A DNA stretch of 64,000 nt from Putridiphycobacter roseus (lineage in GTDB: Bacteria > Bacteroidota > Bacteroidia > Flavobacteriales_D > Crocinitomicaceae). Location: positions 270,369 to 334,368 of the forward strand of contig NZ_QKSB01000003.1 of the NCBI RefSeq assembly GCF_003234935.1. Direction: 5' to 3'. The notes beneath the pieces were generated by a model. The model had not been told where the DNA came from. It did not search any database and worked only from the letters and a program-made list of their open reading frames with translations. Made by a program: the position numbers and the translations under genes. Positions 44,179 to 52,954 of the stretch are shown here, piece after piece (within the stretch, counting starts at the first letter, position 1; each line of letters opens with the position of its first letter).

Positions 44179-44637
44179 ATGAAAAGAAATATTCAAATAC
44201 TCACCATGGTTGGCTCCCTTTTTTTACTACAATCTTGTGGTGGAAGTGAATCAAGTACAAGTACACCGGAAGCAACAGAAACCAAAGAAGTAGTGCAAGA
44301 AAAGCCAGCGGAAAATAAGTTTTTAGCTGGACAAGAAGTTTACACTAAAACATGTCAACCTTGTCACCAACCAGATGGAAAAGGAATGCCAGACGCTTTT
44401 CCACCGCTAGCAGGTTCAGATTATTTATTGGAAGATTTACCAAGAGCCATTCAACAAGTAATCCATGGCTCAAGTGGAGAGATTACTGTAAACGGTCAAG
44501 TTTTTAACGGGGTAATGCCGCCACAAGTATTAACGGATCAAGAGATTACAGATGTACTAAATTATGTATTGAATACATGGGGTAATGATGGTGGTACCGT
44601 AACACTAGAAGAGGTAATTGCAGGAAGAGAAGTATAA
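44179..44637 (+). CDS. Lipoprotein c-type cytochrome
   Basis: A 152-residue protein. A lipobox (FLLQSC, Cys20) is followed by a Ser/Thr/Glu-rich linker to about residue 47, then one cytochrome c domain with heme motif CQPCH (residues 59-63) and likely axial Met113 in NGVMPPQ. It should be anchored to a membrane face by lipid and carry electrons in the periplasm. The electron partner is unknown; no oxidase genes are near. It has its own promoter box and a terminator, so it is a single-gene unit. Confidence 0.9.
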   Translation: MKRNIQILTMVGSLFLLQSCGGSESSTSTPEATETKEVVQEKPAENKFLAGQEVYTKTCQPCHQPDGKGMPDAFPPLAGSDYLLEDLPRAIQQVIHGSSGEITVNGQVFNGVMPPQVLTDQEITDVLNYVLNTWGNDGGTVTLEEVIAGREV

Positions 44638-44668
44638 ACTACTTTTTATGTAACTTAGTTAAGTATTT

Positions 44669-44695
44669 AAGGAGACAATTCGTCTCCTTTTTTTT
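44669..44695 (+). terminator. Intrinsic terminator of the cytochrome gene
   Basis: AAGGAGAC and GTCTCCTT form a perfect 8-bp stem around AATTC, followed by a T-run. The T-run merges directly into the TATATTTG box of folD. Confidence 0.88.
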
Positions 44696-44702
44696 ATATT
44701 TG
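44695..44702 (+). promoter_or_regulatory. Putative -7 promoter box of folD
   Basis: TATATTTG, an exact TAnnTTTG match, 19 bp before the folD ATG and overlapping the end of the upstream terminator. Confidence 0.4.
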
Positions 44703-44721
44703 TGGACTTAAATATAGCTAG

Positions 44722-45591
44722 ATGGAATTATTAGACGGTAAAAAAACTTCAAGTACAATAAGGGATGAAATAAAAGCAAAAGTTAGCATTCGAAAAGCTG
44801 AGGGAAAAAAAATACCGCATTTAGCTGCCGTAATTGTCGGTGAAAATGGAGCGAGTCTAACTTATGTAAACGCCAAGGTAAAAGCTTGTGAATATGTTGG
44901 TTTTGAATCGACACTTGTTCAATTACCTGCCGACATTTCGGAAGCAGATTTATTGAACAAAATAACTGCTTTAAATGCTGATGAAAATATAGATGGCTAT
45001 ATTGTTCAGTTACCATTGCCTAAACATATAAATGAACTGAAAATTACCCAAGCCATTTCACCTTTAAAAGATGTAGATGGTTTTCATCCCGAGAACATTG
45101 GTAAAATGGTGTTAGATATACCAGGATTTTTACCTGCTACACCATATGGAATTGTTCAACTACTAGACCGTTATCACATTGAAACATCTGGTAAACATTG
45201 TGTAGTTGTTGGTAGAAGCCACATTGTTGGTTCTCCAATGAGTATATTAATGTCCAGGAACAATAAAGTTGGGAATAGTACTGTAACGCTTACCCACTCC
45301 AGAACAAAAAACTTGGAAGAAATTACCCGTACAGCGGATATATTAATTGTAGCGCTAGGTAAAACAGAATTTATTACTGGCGACATGGTAAAAGAAGGTG
45401 TTGTAGTAGTTGACGTAGGTATTACGAGGGTTTCTGACGACAGCAAAAAGTCTGGTTTTAGACTATTGGGAGATGTGAAATTTGATGAAGTTGCCAAGAA
45501 AGCTTCCTACATTACACCTGTACCTGGTGGCGTTGGCCCTATGACCATAGCATCTTTATTAATGAATACTTTAAGCGCTGTAGAAAAATAA
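44722..45591 (+). CDS. folD: Bifunctional methylenetetrahydrofolate dehydrogenase/cyclohydrolase
   Basis: A 289-residue enzyme that oxidises 5,10-methylene-THF and hydrolyses the 5,10-methenyl form to 10-formyl-THF. The N-terminal catalytic part has SLTYVNAKVKACEYVGFES (with Tyr and Lys at the active site) and DGYIVQLPLPKHI; the conserved DVDGFHPENIG follows; the Rossmann part has HCVVVGRSHIVGSPMS and the C-terminal PVPGGVGPMTIASLLMNT signature. Length and motifs are standard. It has its own promoter box. Confidence 0.96.
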   Translation: MELLDGKKTSSTIRDEIKAKVSIRKAEGKKIPHLAAVIVGENGASLTYVNAKVKACEYVGFESTLVQLPADISEADLLNKITALNADENIDGYIVQLPLPKHINELKITQAISPLKDVDGFHPENIGKMVLDIPGFLPATPYGIVQLLDRYHIETSGKHCVVVGRSHIVGSPMSILMSRNNKVGNSTVTLTHSRTKNLEEITRTADILIVALGKTEFITGDMVKEGVVVVDVGITRVSDDSKKSGFRLLGDVKFDEVAKKASYITPVPGGVGPMTIASLLMNTLSAVEK

Positions 45592-45628
45592 GCGCCTACC
45601 CTCACCATTCCATTGGGAGACTAGAAAA

Positions 45629-47035
45629 TTATTTATCCATTTGAGTTTTGATGTACTTAAAGGTATCTTCAATGGTTTTGTACAAACCATCTGGTGAAGG
45701 ACTACCTGCAGGTGAACGTGCAATAATACCTTCTTGATCAATTAAGATATAATATGGTATTGAAGCTACTTTAAAATCTTTTATAATATCGGCTTCTTCT
45801 CCAAGATATACAATAGGCCAATCATAACCAGGATTTTCTAATAAAAAGGCATCAAATGTAGCTTTGTCTTTATCGGTACAAAAACTAATAAATGTTACAT
45901 ATTCGCTATACTTAACATACAAGTCCTGCATTAAGGTTAAATCATTCATAGAGATAGGGTTCCAAGTGGCGAAAAAACTCATGTACACAAACTTGTCCTT
46001 CATTTCCGTTAATTTCAATTCCTTTCCCTCAAAAGACACTACAAATTCAGGTGCAGGATAGCCGCTCTCTGCTTTTGTCAATTCACCAATAATATTTTGT
46101 GCTGCCAAGCCACTACTCTTAAATTTTGCGAATTTAACTATGGAATCCAGCATTACTTGAATATTATTTCGATTGTATTGCCTCTTGTAATAGGCATTCC
46201 CTAGCATATTTACCATCATTAGCTCTCGTATTTCATCTTTTTCAAAATAAGGATCTCGGTGCATGGCACGCATTAATCGACTAGGACTTTGGTGTAAAAT
46301 GGCCAATACAATATCCGATTCAATTTGTTTTGAAAAACTGTTCAAATCATTGCTATAAAACCCTTTAATAAAAGCCATATACTGGTCGTCAAAGGCAGAA
46401 ACAGGAAAAGGCTTTATATATTCTAAGTAATAAGCCATTTTGGTTTTTCTATACTTAGAACTCACTTTTAATTGTTCTAGATTGGCAATAAAATAGCGGA
46501 CGTAATTGTTAAAGAAGGCATCTTTTTCATTTGCATAAGCATTGTATGCATACAATTTGAATGTATCGATTTGTGGAGACATGCCGAAACGCATTATTTC
46601 GTTCCTTTTGACATAAATAAACTCGTCGAACCAATTATTAAATTTTAATACTTTGTAATTAATATCTGTAGAGTCAAGATTTTTAAAATAAGTGGTAGCT
46701 TTTTGGGTGGCAAAAGAAATTGGTGTATCCTCAGCTAATTTATAATACAATTCATAATCCGTATCTGGACCTAAGTATATTTCGGCATTGGTATTTCCTG
46801 CAGCAAGTAGTACTTTAATTATTTGTTTGGTATCAAAGGATAACTCAAAAGTACCGTTTCCTGGATCCACCATGGCTTCTCCAATTTTAACTTTAGACAA
46901 AGTTAAATAATCAGAATAGGTGTACATACTTATCATTTTACCTTTAAAATCGGGAGCAAAACCATGAATAACGGCAGAAAAGCACCAGGTATTTAAGGCC
47001 AGTAAAAGTAATAAAAAGCTAGTTTTTTTAATCAT
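45629..47035 (-). CDS. Thioredoxin-fold (TlpA-like) periplasmic protein lacking active-site cysteines
   Basis: A 468-residue protein with a signal peptide (about residues 1-20). The N-terminal region (to about 130) is strand-rich like the DUF4369-type domain preceding many Bacteroidota thioredoxins; a helical middle follows; a TlpA/AhpC-type thioredoxin fold occupies about 330-465 (KFVYMSFFATWNPISMNDL, with the cis-proline loop in FKVASIPYYILIDQEG). The motif normally WCxxC reads W-N-P-I-S, so both redox cysteines are missing and it is unlikely to exchange disulfides. It is last in a five-gene operon, 0 bp after coaD. Confidence 0.8.
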   Translation of the reverse strand: MIKKTSFLLLLLALNTWCFSAVIHGFAPDFKGKMISMYTYSDYLTLSKVKIGEAMVDPGNGTFELSFDTKQIIKVLLAAGNTNAEIYLGPDTDYELYYKLAEDTPISFATQKATTYFKNLDSTDINYKVLKFNNWFDEFIYVKRNEIMRFGMSPQIDTFKLYAYNAYANEKDAFFNNYVRYFIANLEQLKVSSKYRKTKMAYYLEYIKPFPVSAFDDQYMAFIKGFYSNDLNSFSKQIESDIVLAILHQSPSRLMRAMHRDPYFEKDEIRELMMVNMLGNAYYKRQYNRNNIQVMLDSIVKFAKFKSSGLAAQNIIGELTKAESGYPAPEFVVSFEGKELKLTEMKDKFVYMSFFATWNPISMNDLTLMQDLYVKYSEYVTFISFCTDKDKATFDAFLLENPGYDWPIVYLGEEADIIKDFKVASIPYYILIDQEGIIARSPAGSPSPDGLYKTIEDTFKYIKTQMDK

Positions 47036-47500
47036 CTATTGTATAATCAATTCACTGTAATTAGTTACAAATGCAGTAATGTCACCATTAGATTTTGCAA
47101 TCTCTCTAATGATGGTCGAACTTAAATGAGATAGTTCAGCATCCGTCATTAAAAATAATGTTTCAATGTTGGCTAACTCTTTATTCATTAATGCAATTGA
47201 TTTTTCGTAATTAAAATCAGTGGTATTCCTTAAACCACGTAACAAATACTGCGCCTTTTTTGATTTACAGTAATCGACAGTCAAACCTTCATACTCTTCC
47301 ACTACGATTGTTGGTTCCTTGGCGTATATAGACTTAATGTGTTGTATACGGCTTTCTAAGGTATACATATACTTTTTTGAAGTATTTCCGCCTACACCAA
47401 TATAAATAGTATCGAACAAAGGTAAAAAACGATTCACGATATTTTCATGTCCTTTTGTAAAAGGATCGAAAGATCCCGGAAAAACTCCAATAATTTTCAT
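47036..47500 (-). CDS. coaD: Phosphopantetheine adenylyltransferase
   Basis: A 154-residue nucleotidyltransferase that makes dephospho-CoA from 4'-phosphopantetheine and ATP, the penultimate step of coenzyme A synthesis. The N-terminal FPGSFDPFTKGHENIVNRF contains the T/HxGH motif (TKGH), and GLRNTTDFNYEKSIALMN and HLSSTIIREIAKSNGD are typical. It lies 14 bp downstream of rsmD, an association seen widely in bacteria. Confidence 0.95.
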   Translation of the reverse strand: MKIIGVFPGSFDPFTKGHENIVNRFLPLFDTIYIGVGGNTSKKYMYTLESRIQHIKSIYAKEPTIVVEEYEGLTVDYCKSKKAQYLLRGLRNTTDFNYEKSIALMNKELANIETLFLMTDAELSHLSSTIIREIAKSNGDITAFVTNYSELIIQ

Positions 47501-47514
47501 GCTAATAATTTTAT

Positions 47515-48051
47515 TTATGCTAAGGTAAAAAAACTAAAATTGACGCCACCATAATTTCTAATTTCTCTAAAATTTGGGTGTTTGGAAAAATCTGTTTCTT
47601 TTCCATGTTCAATAATTAAATCTCCAGCATCTTTTAAACAACCACTCTCTAAAAATAAACTCGGTAATTTTAAAATATCTTTTAAAGCAAAAGGTGGGTC
47701 TGCAAAAATTAAATCAAAGGTTTTTGTGATTTTAGGGACATATTTAAATACATCCTGTTTTACCATTTGCCAATTGGGTTCCTTAATTTCAGCTTGTGTT
47801 TTTTTTATAAATTTAAATGCGACAAAATTACTGTCGACACTTAATACAGAGTTTGCTCCTCTGGATAAGAATTCAAGACTAATATTTCCGGTTCCAGCAA
47901 AACAGTCTAACACATCTATGCCTTCCATTTCAATTCTATTGTCTAGAATATTAAACAAACTTTCTTTGGCAAAGTCAGTAGTGGGACGTGAAGGAAAATT
48001 TTTAGGTGGTGAAAACCTTCTACTCTTATACTTTCCTCCGATTACACGCAC
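47515..48051 (-). CDS. rsmD: 16S rRNA (guanine966-N2)-methyltransferase
   Basis: A 178-residue SAM-dependent methyltransferase. MRVIGGKYKSRRF at the start, RPTTDFAKESLFNIL, the SAM-binding DCFAGTGNISLEFLSRGA (about 51-68) and the catalytic motif FADPPF identify RsmD. It overlaps the DUF3822 gene by 10 bp and precedes coaD by 14 bp. Confidence 0.94.
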   Translation of the reverse strand: MRVIGGKYKSRRFSPPKNFPSRPTTDFAKESLFNILDNRIEMEGIDVLDCFAGTGNISLEFLSRGANSVLSVDSNFVAFKFIKKTQAEIKEPNWQMVKQDVFKYVPKITKTFDLIFADPPFALKDILKLPSLFLESGCLKDAGDLIIEHGKETDFSKHPNFREIRNYGGVNFSFFTLA

Positions 48052-48830
48052 AATAATTGATTAATTAATATAAATTTATTTTCTTCTTCCTCTTTGTAAT
48101 ACATTCTTATTGGGTCTGCCAATAATTTGTTCATTTCACTAATAGCGGGATGGTCTGATTCTAGTCCATATACTGTTAGCGGCATATCTTTTGAATTGAT
48201 TTCTTTTTGTTCCAAGACAAATAAGTAATAATATATTAAATCTGCAATTTCACTGGACTCGAATAAGTTAAAATAATTCAATTTATTCTTATCGGTTAAA
48301 ATCAAATAAAATAATTCTTTTTCTTTATAAATATGTGCCTTAGCTTTATAAGTTGGTTGACCAAAAACACCTTTTAAAATAACGGTGGAATGGTGTACAA
48401 TTTTGATTCTCAAAAACTGTTTTACAAAAATCGATTTAATCCATAATGGAATTTCATAAATAGTAACTAAACCTAATTCGGGTAACCTAGAGTAATCTAA
48501 GTTATCTATTGGATTAGTATGATTGAGTTCAAAAATAGCTTTTGGCGTCGTATTATTAAAAATTGCCTCTGGTACTAAAGTCATTCGATTAGTGGAAACA
48601 CTTAACGAAACTGAAGAAAAGGTATATTTAAAATAAGGTTCACTCAATAATTCCATCAAGCTCTCCTCATCAAATCCATCAAAATTAACAGATTTATAAA
48701 ATACTACTTCCTTACTTTCTGCGGACAAGAATGCAAAGCGAAAGCCATCCTTTCGGAGTTCCATACTTAAAGCATACTTGTAAGCATCACGCTGAGATGG
48801 AACCATCATATTATTTATTTCAAAGACCAA
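48042..48830 (-). CDS. DUF3822 family protein
   Basis: A 262-residue cytoplasmic protein of DUF3822, a Bacteroidota-restricted family usually encoded next to rsmD. It has two repeated half-like segments with an actin-like or ASKHA-like strand pattern (FRFAFLSAESKEVVFYKSVNFDG and KELFYLILTDKNKLNYFNLFES, YYLFVLEQKEINSKDMPLTVYG), though the fold is only inferred. The function is unknown. It overlaps the upstream membrane protein gene by 16 bp and rsmD by 10 bp, so the three are strongly coupled. Confidence 0.82.
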   Translation of the reverse strand: MVFEINNMMVPSQRDAYKYALSMELRKDGFRFAFLSAESKEVVFYKSVNFDGFDEESLMELLSEPYFKYTFSSVSLSVSTNRMTLVPEAIFNNTTPKAIFELNHTNPIDNLDYSRLPELGLVTIYEIPLWIKSIFVKQFLRIKIVHHSTVILKGVFGQPTYKAKAHIYKEKELFYLILTDKNKLNYFNLFESSEIADLIYYYLFVLEQKEINSKDMPLTVYGLESDHPAISEMNKLLADPIRMYYKEEEENKFILINQLLCV

Positions 48831-49762
48831 TTATCTTTCAATGAATTATCATTTAAATCACCAATCTTATGGGTAAATGAAGTATCAATTGGATGTGGCA
48901 TTTGAATTAAAATAGTAGAAATTTTTAATTCTCCCCTACTCACAGATGCAGTATCCATAATAACAGGTGTTTGACCTGAAAAAGGAATATATCTTAATGA
49001 ATCTGGTACAAAATCAAACATTAAACCTTTTTTTGCTCTTTGCTCAACATAAGAGGGTGCTTCAAAAACTGATTCAATCACTGGTACGTAAACCGTATCT
49101 CTTACAATACCTGTCAAGTCAGCAGGAACAGGGTTCATTTTCAATAATGCTTTTGCCTCAACATCTGTAATGTTATTATCTAATGCTTTATTGGCTCTTT
49201 TCCCGTAAATGAAATTCGATTCATCTCTGGTCAATCTTCTCACAGGCAAGGTTCCTTTTCTATTGTATTGAATAGTATAACCAGTTTTCACGTAGTTTAC
49301 CAAAGTGTCCATATTAGCTGTATAATAGCCTTTTTCATTTTTAAATTCATTTTCGGCAATTTTAATGTCATTAATTCTACCTTTAATTTCTTTAAAAATT
49401 AATTCTTTTCTGTTATTAAAATCAACATCTTGCTTAATGATACTATAATCTTTATACAATAAAAATACAGCACCAGCTAAAGCCAACACGGTAACCCCTA
49501 TTCCAATAAAAGAACGCAATACATTCAATACATAAAGTAACCAAATAATACCTACTAAAATAAAGAATAAAGCGGCAATTCTAAACTCTGGCCCTTGGAT
49601 CAGTTCATGTTTAATCGGTGCACCATTTGGATTGAATTGTTCAATCACCGTTACCGAAGCAGTCTTCATGTAGAAATATATTCCAAGGAGAATACAAAGT
49701 GACGGACCAATAAATTTCCCGAATTGGTGTTTTAAATTATCTAATTTTTCAAATGCGCTCAT
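48815..49762 (-). CDS. Membrane protein of unknown function
   Basis: A 315-residue protein with three helices near the N-terminus (about 17-33, 61-80, 84-103) and a long soluble C-terminal part with a helical stretch (NRKELIFKEIKGRINDIKIAEN, GYYTANMDTLVNYVKTGYTIQYN) and a strand-rich tail. It starts the DUF3822-rsmD-coaD operon. The pattern 'KGYYTANMDTL' resembles pilin-like G-secretion substrate segments, but the overall family is not known to me. Its promoter is shared with the divergent helicase gene. Confidence 0.7.
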   Translation of the reverse strand: MSAFEKLDNLKHQFGKFIGPSLCILLGIYFYMKTASVTVIEQFNPNGAPIKHELIQGPEFRIAALFFILVGIIWLLYVLNVLRSFIGIGVTVLALAGAVFLLYKDYSIIKQDVDFNNRKELIFKEIKGRINDIKIAENEFKNEKGYYTANMDTLVNYVKTGYTIQYNRKGTLPVRRLTRDESNFIYGKRANKALDNNITDVEAKALLKMNPVPADLTGIVRDTVYVPVIESVFEAPSYVEQRAKKGLMFDFVPDSLRYIPFSGQTPVIMDTASVSRGELKISTILIQMPHPIDTSFTHKIGDLNDNSLKDNWSLK

Positions 49763-49781
49763 AAATCACTGAATTAAATCT

Positions 49782-49808
49782 TAGTTTTGCAGTACGACAA
49801 CAAAACTA
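49782..49808. promoter_or_regulatory. Divergent promoter boxes as an inverted repeat
   Basis: TAGTTTTG (49782-49789, plus) and CAAAACTA (49801-49808, which reads TAGTTTTG on the minus strand) are an exact 8-bp inverted repeat 11 bp apart. Each is an exact -7 consensus match: the plus box serves the helicase gene at 49877, the minus box the membrane-protein operon starting at 49762. Each transcript would start within or beyond the other box, so the two promoters should interfere. Confidence 0.45.
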
Positions 49809-49876
49809 CAATTTTTTTAATACCAATTTAAGTCAGTCAATATTTTTTTTACATATTTAACTCAATAAGTCGACAC

Positions 49877-51301
49877 TTGAAAAAAAAACTAGATTATCTT
49901 CAATTCAATATTAACTTTAAGTCAAATTTTGACTTTCAACCAACACTTGACCAACAAAGGGCTATTGACCTACTTTCAGATTTTGCAACCAATCAAAATG
50001 ATTTAGAATTTTTTATTTTAACCGGATATGCTGGTACAGGAAAAACAAGCTTAATAGCTGCTTATATTAAAAGTTTACATCAAAACGGTGTGAAAACAGT
50101 TAACCTAGCCCCAACAGGACGTGCTGCAAAGGTATTATCCAACTATAGTAACAATAAAGCTTCTACTATTCACCGGAAAATATATTTTTCGGAACAAACC
50201 CCAGAAGGAGGCAGTAACTTCACGCTAGGTAAAAACCTGCATAAAAACACTATTTTTATTATTGATGAAGCTTCCATGATTGCTTCCAGCCAAAGTAATT
50301 CCTATAGTGATCGTGATTTATTGTTTGATTTAGTAGAATACGTCTACAGCGGAGAAAACTGTAAATTGATATTTGTGGGCGATACGGGTCAGTTACCACC
50401 CATTGGCGCAGATCAAAGCCCCGCACTAAGCTCTACTTATTTAAAAGCAGCTTTTTCTTTCGATATACAAGCTTGTCACCTCAATCAAATTGTAAGACAG
50501 GCAGCAGAATCAGGTATTCTGACCTTGGCAACACAATTGCGGACTTTTGAACCTGAAATTCCATTGCTTTATTCCGACAATCAAGAAGTTTTTATGATTT
50601 CAGGGGTTGAACTGCAAGAAGAGCTGGAGTCTATGATTAATTATTATGGACAAGACGAGGTAATTGTAATATCACGTTCGAATAAAAGAGCCAATTTGTT
50701 TAACCAACAAATTCGACACCGTATACTGTGGCAAGAAGATGATTTAAACGCAGGAGATGTGTTGATGGTAACCAAGAACAACTATTTTTGGTTGGATGAA
50801 AAAACACCAGCAGGCTTTTTAGCCAATGGGGAATTAATTGAAGTATTAAAAGTAATCAGAAGAACAGAAGTGTTCGGCTTCGAATTTGCAGATATTTCTG
50901 CACGACTAATTGATTATCCAGAAATGCTGGAACAGGAGTTTAAAATCAATATTAATTCTATTAAAACCGAAGGCCCTTCATTAAGTCGAGAAGAAATGAC
51001 CAGCTTATTTTATAGAATTGCAGCAGAAGAATATCCTTATGAGAGAAATAAAAAAATTAGGAATAAATTATTGATGCAACACCCCTACTTTCAAGCTTTA
51101 CAAGTAAAATTTGGTTATGCCATAACGGGACATAAATCTCAGGGTGGCCAATGGGATGCTGTTTTTGTAGATATGGGATATTTTGTAGAAGACATGTGGG
51201 ATGAAGCCATGATGAGATGGCTATACACCGTTGCAACTCGGGCCAAAGAGAAATTATATTTAGTAAATTTTCCAAAACCATTTACAGGTAAAGAAGAATA
51301 A
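49877..51301 (+). CDS. RecD-like superfamily 1 DNA helicase (AAA_30/UvrD_C_2)
   Basis: A 474-residue DNA helicase. It has Walker A GYAGTGKTSLIAAY (about 50-63), motif Ia LAPTGRAAKVLSNYS, Walker B IFIIDEASMI (about 131), FVGDTGQLPPIGADQSPALS (motif III region) and the C-terminal ITGHKSQGGQWDAVFVDMG with an SF1 motif V/VI YTVATRAKEKLYLV. It is shorter than RecD2 and lacks its N-terminal domain, like many stand-alone RecD-like proteins of Bacteroidota. Substrate and direction are not known. The start is TTG at 49877, as no nearer ATG keeps the N-terminus. Confidence 0.88.
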   Translation: MKKKLDYLQFNINFKSNFDFQPTLDQQRAIDLLSDFATNQNDLEFFILTGYAGTGKTSLIAAYIKSLHQNGVKTVNLAPTGRAAKVLSNYSNNKASTIHRKIYFSEQTPEGGSNFTLGKNLHKNTIFIIDEASMIASSQSNSYSDRDLLFDLVEYVYSGENCKLIFVGDTGQLPPIGADQSPALSSTYLKAAFSFDIQACHLNQIVRQAAESGILTLATQLRTFEPEIPLLYSDNQEVFMISGVELQEELESMINYYGQDEVIVISRSNKRANLFNQQIRHRILWQEDDLNAGDVLMVTKNNYFWLDEKTPAGFLANGELIEVLKVIRRTEVFGFEFADISARLIDYPEMLEQEFKININSIKTEGPSLSREEMTSLFYRIAAEEYPYERNKKIRNKLLMQHPYFQALQVKFGYAITGHKSQGGQWDAVFVDMGYFVEDMWDEAMMRWLYTVATRAKEKLYLVNFPKPFTGKEE

Positions 51302-51303
51302 CC

Positions 51304-51335
51304 CCCCAAACCTATTGTAGTTTGGGGAGGATTTT
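51304..51335. terminator. Hairpin between the helicase and BlaR1-like genes
   Basis: CCCCAAAC and GTTTGGGG pair over 8 bp around CTATTGTA, followed on the plus strand by AGGATTTTAA. The U-tract is short. It is likely the terminator of the helicase gene. Confidence 0.6.
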
Positions 51336-51344
51336 AAAATCTGT

Positions 51345-52580
51345 TTATTCATTTATTTTTTTCGGTATCATGAATTTTACAGGAATAGTGTATCTGACAG
51401 CAACTTTTTCCTTTTTAAACTCACCTGGTATCCATTTTGGCATACTAGAAATTACTCTAATTACTTCGGCATCTAAAGTTGGACTTTTACCTTTTACTAT
51501 TTTAACATTATCCAAACTACCATCTTTTTGTACCACAAATTCACAGTAAACAGTTCCTTCTATTCCGGCATCTTTATCGCCTTTTGGGTAAACAATATTT
51601 TTTGCAATATACTGTATCATAGCTTGGTCCCCGCCTATATACTCTGGGTGCTTGTCTACCTTGTCATAAATAGTATCCACAAACACAACCGTGTCTTGAT
51701 CAAGTGCGAACTCGTTTCCATTCTCAATGGTTAGCGCATCATTTTTAAGCGACAATAAGGTAAATCCTGTTGCCAATAATGGGAAGATTATTAGTAATGC
51801 CCATTTGTTTTTCTTTTCTGTTTTCATTTGTTTTGTTCTTTTAGTCAGGCTTAATCCATTGTAAAACTGACTGGTTAATAAATAATGAGCAGATTGCCCT
51901 TTAAAAGTAAGTGCCAACAAGTGTTTCACATATTGGTTTTCATACTTCTGATACATACTATTGTCTACTTCATATTCCTGAATTTCAATTAATTTTTTCT
52001 TCATAAAGAAGAAAATTGGATTGATCCAGAACAGTACTTGGTAAATGGCCATTACCAATAAGTCGTAAGCATGTTTCAGTCGGGTGTGGTATAGCTCATG
52101 TTCTAGTACCACTTTTTTTTCAGCTTTATCCAAGTCAGCGCTTAAATGAATAAAATTAAAAAAGGAGAAAGAGTTGTTTAATGGAGAGATTAAAATTCTT
52201 GCATTCCATTTAGAGTAATGTTGTGCTTTTTTAAAAAAGAACAATACTTTGATTATCCTATACAACAACCAACAAAAAAGCAATACAGTTATCGTTAAAT
52301 AAATACTTTCAAGCGACCAAAAGGTTACTGTCGCATTTTTTGCAGGTTTGGCTATTGCAATTACATCTAAATAAACCATTGGAATTCCTACTGATAAAGT
52401 GGTTGATGCAGTCAACAAGGTGTTTTTAATAAATAAAGATAGAAATGCCAGCAAGGGGATAAAAAGCATGCTCTTTCTTTGTAATCCAAAGGAAAGCTGC
52501 TTATAAACTAAAATGTAAATGGCGTATAAAAAAACAATCACCACATTCAGCTCCATAAAATTGTAGATTAAGTTATTCAT
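51345..52580 (-). CDS. BlaR1/MecR1-type M56 peptidase with C-terminal TonB-like domain
   Basis: A 411-residue membrane sensor-protease. Three to four N-terminal helices lie within residues 10-115; the gluzincin motif HELYH (His161, Glu162, His165) with downstream QEYEVDNSM as third-ligand region mark the M56 domain. One more helix near 270-285 leads to a periplasmic C-terminal TonB_C-like domain (about 315-406; GTVYCEFVVQKDGSLDNVKIVKGKSPTLDAEVIRVISSMPKW). No beta-lactam-binding domain is present, so the signal is probably not a beta-lactam. It overlaps the BlaI-like repressor gene by 8 bp, the standard sensor/repressor pair. Its likely role is to cleave the repressor upon signal. Confidence 0.88.
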   Translation of the reverse strand: MNNLIYNFMELNVVIVFLYAIYILVYKQLSFGLQRKSMLFIPLLAFLSLFIKNTLLTASTTLSVGIPMVYLDVIAIAKPAKNATVTFWSLESIYLTITVLLFCWLLYRIIKVLFFFKKAQHYSKWNARILISPLNNSFSFFNFIHLSADLDKAEKKVVLEHELYHTRLKHAYDLLVMAIYQVLFWINPIFFFMKKKLIEIQEYEVDNSMYQKYENQYVKHLLALTFKGQSAHYLLTSQFYNGLSLTKRTKQMKTEKKNKWALLIIFPLLATGFTLLSLKNDALTIENGNEFALDQDTVVFVDTIYDKVDKHPEYIGGDQAMIQYIAKNIVYPKGDKDAGIEGTVYCEFVVQKDGSLDNVKIVKGKSPTLDAEVIRVISSMPKWIPGEFKKEKVAVRYTIPVKFMIPKKINE

Positions 52581-52941
52581 TTGATTCCTTTTTTAAAGAT
52601 TTTAAAATATCATCTAATTCTTGTAAATCCATTTTATTTTCACGGATAAAGAAAGACAGTAATTCTTTAGTTGAATTATTAAAATAGTTCTTTTTTAGCT
52701 TATTCAATTTTCTTTGTGAATACACTTCCTTTGAAACTAACGGAAAATATTCGTTGGACTTACCATAAGTTTTAAAACCAACGTAACCTTTATCCACTAA
52801 AATTCTCACTACCGTTAAAACAGTATTGTATGCAGGTTTAGGATCAGGTAATGCAGCCAGAATATCCTTAGCGAAACCTTTTTCTACTTGCCAAATACTT
52901 TGCATGATTTGCTCTTCGGCTTTGGTCAATTCTTTTTCCAT
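52573..52941 (-). CDS. BlaI/MecI-family transcriptional repressor
   Basis: A 122-residue winged-helix repressor: LTKAEEQIMQSIWQVEKGFAKDILAALP is the first half of the DNA-binding domain, PAYNTVLTVVRILVDKGYVGFKTYGKSNEYFPLV the recognition helix and wing, and the C-terminal FNNSTKELLSFFIRENKMDLQELDDIL the dimerisation helices. The usual cleavage site for BlaR1-type proteases lies in the C-terminal half but cannot be fixed here. It is first gene of a two-gene unit with the M56 sensor and is preceded by an array of AACTAT/ATAGTT half-sites that is probably its own operator. Confidence 0.9.
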   Translation of the reverse strand: MEKELTKAEEQIMQSIWQVEKGFAKDILAALPDPKPAYNTVLTVVRILVDKGYVGFKTYGKSNEYFPLVSKEVYSQRKLNKLKKNYFNNSTKELLSFFIRENKMDLQELDDILKSLKKESNE

Positions 52942-52954
52942 ATGGCTAATGTAT

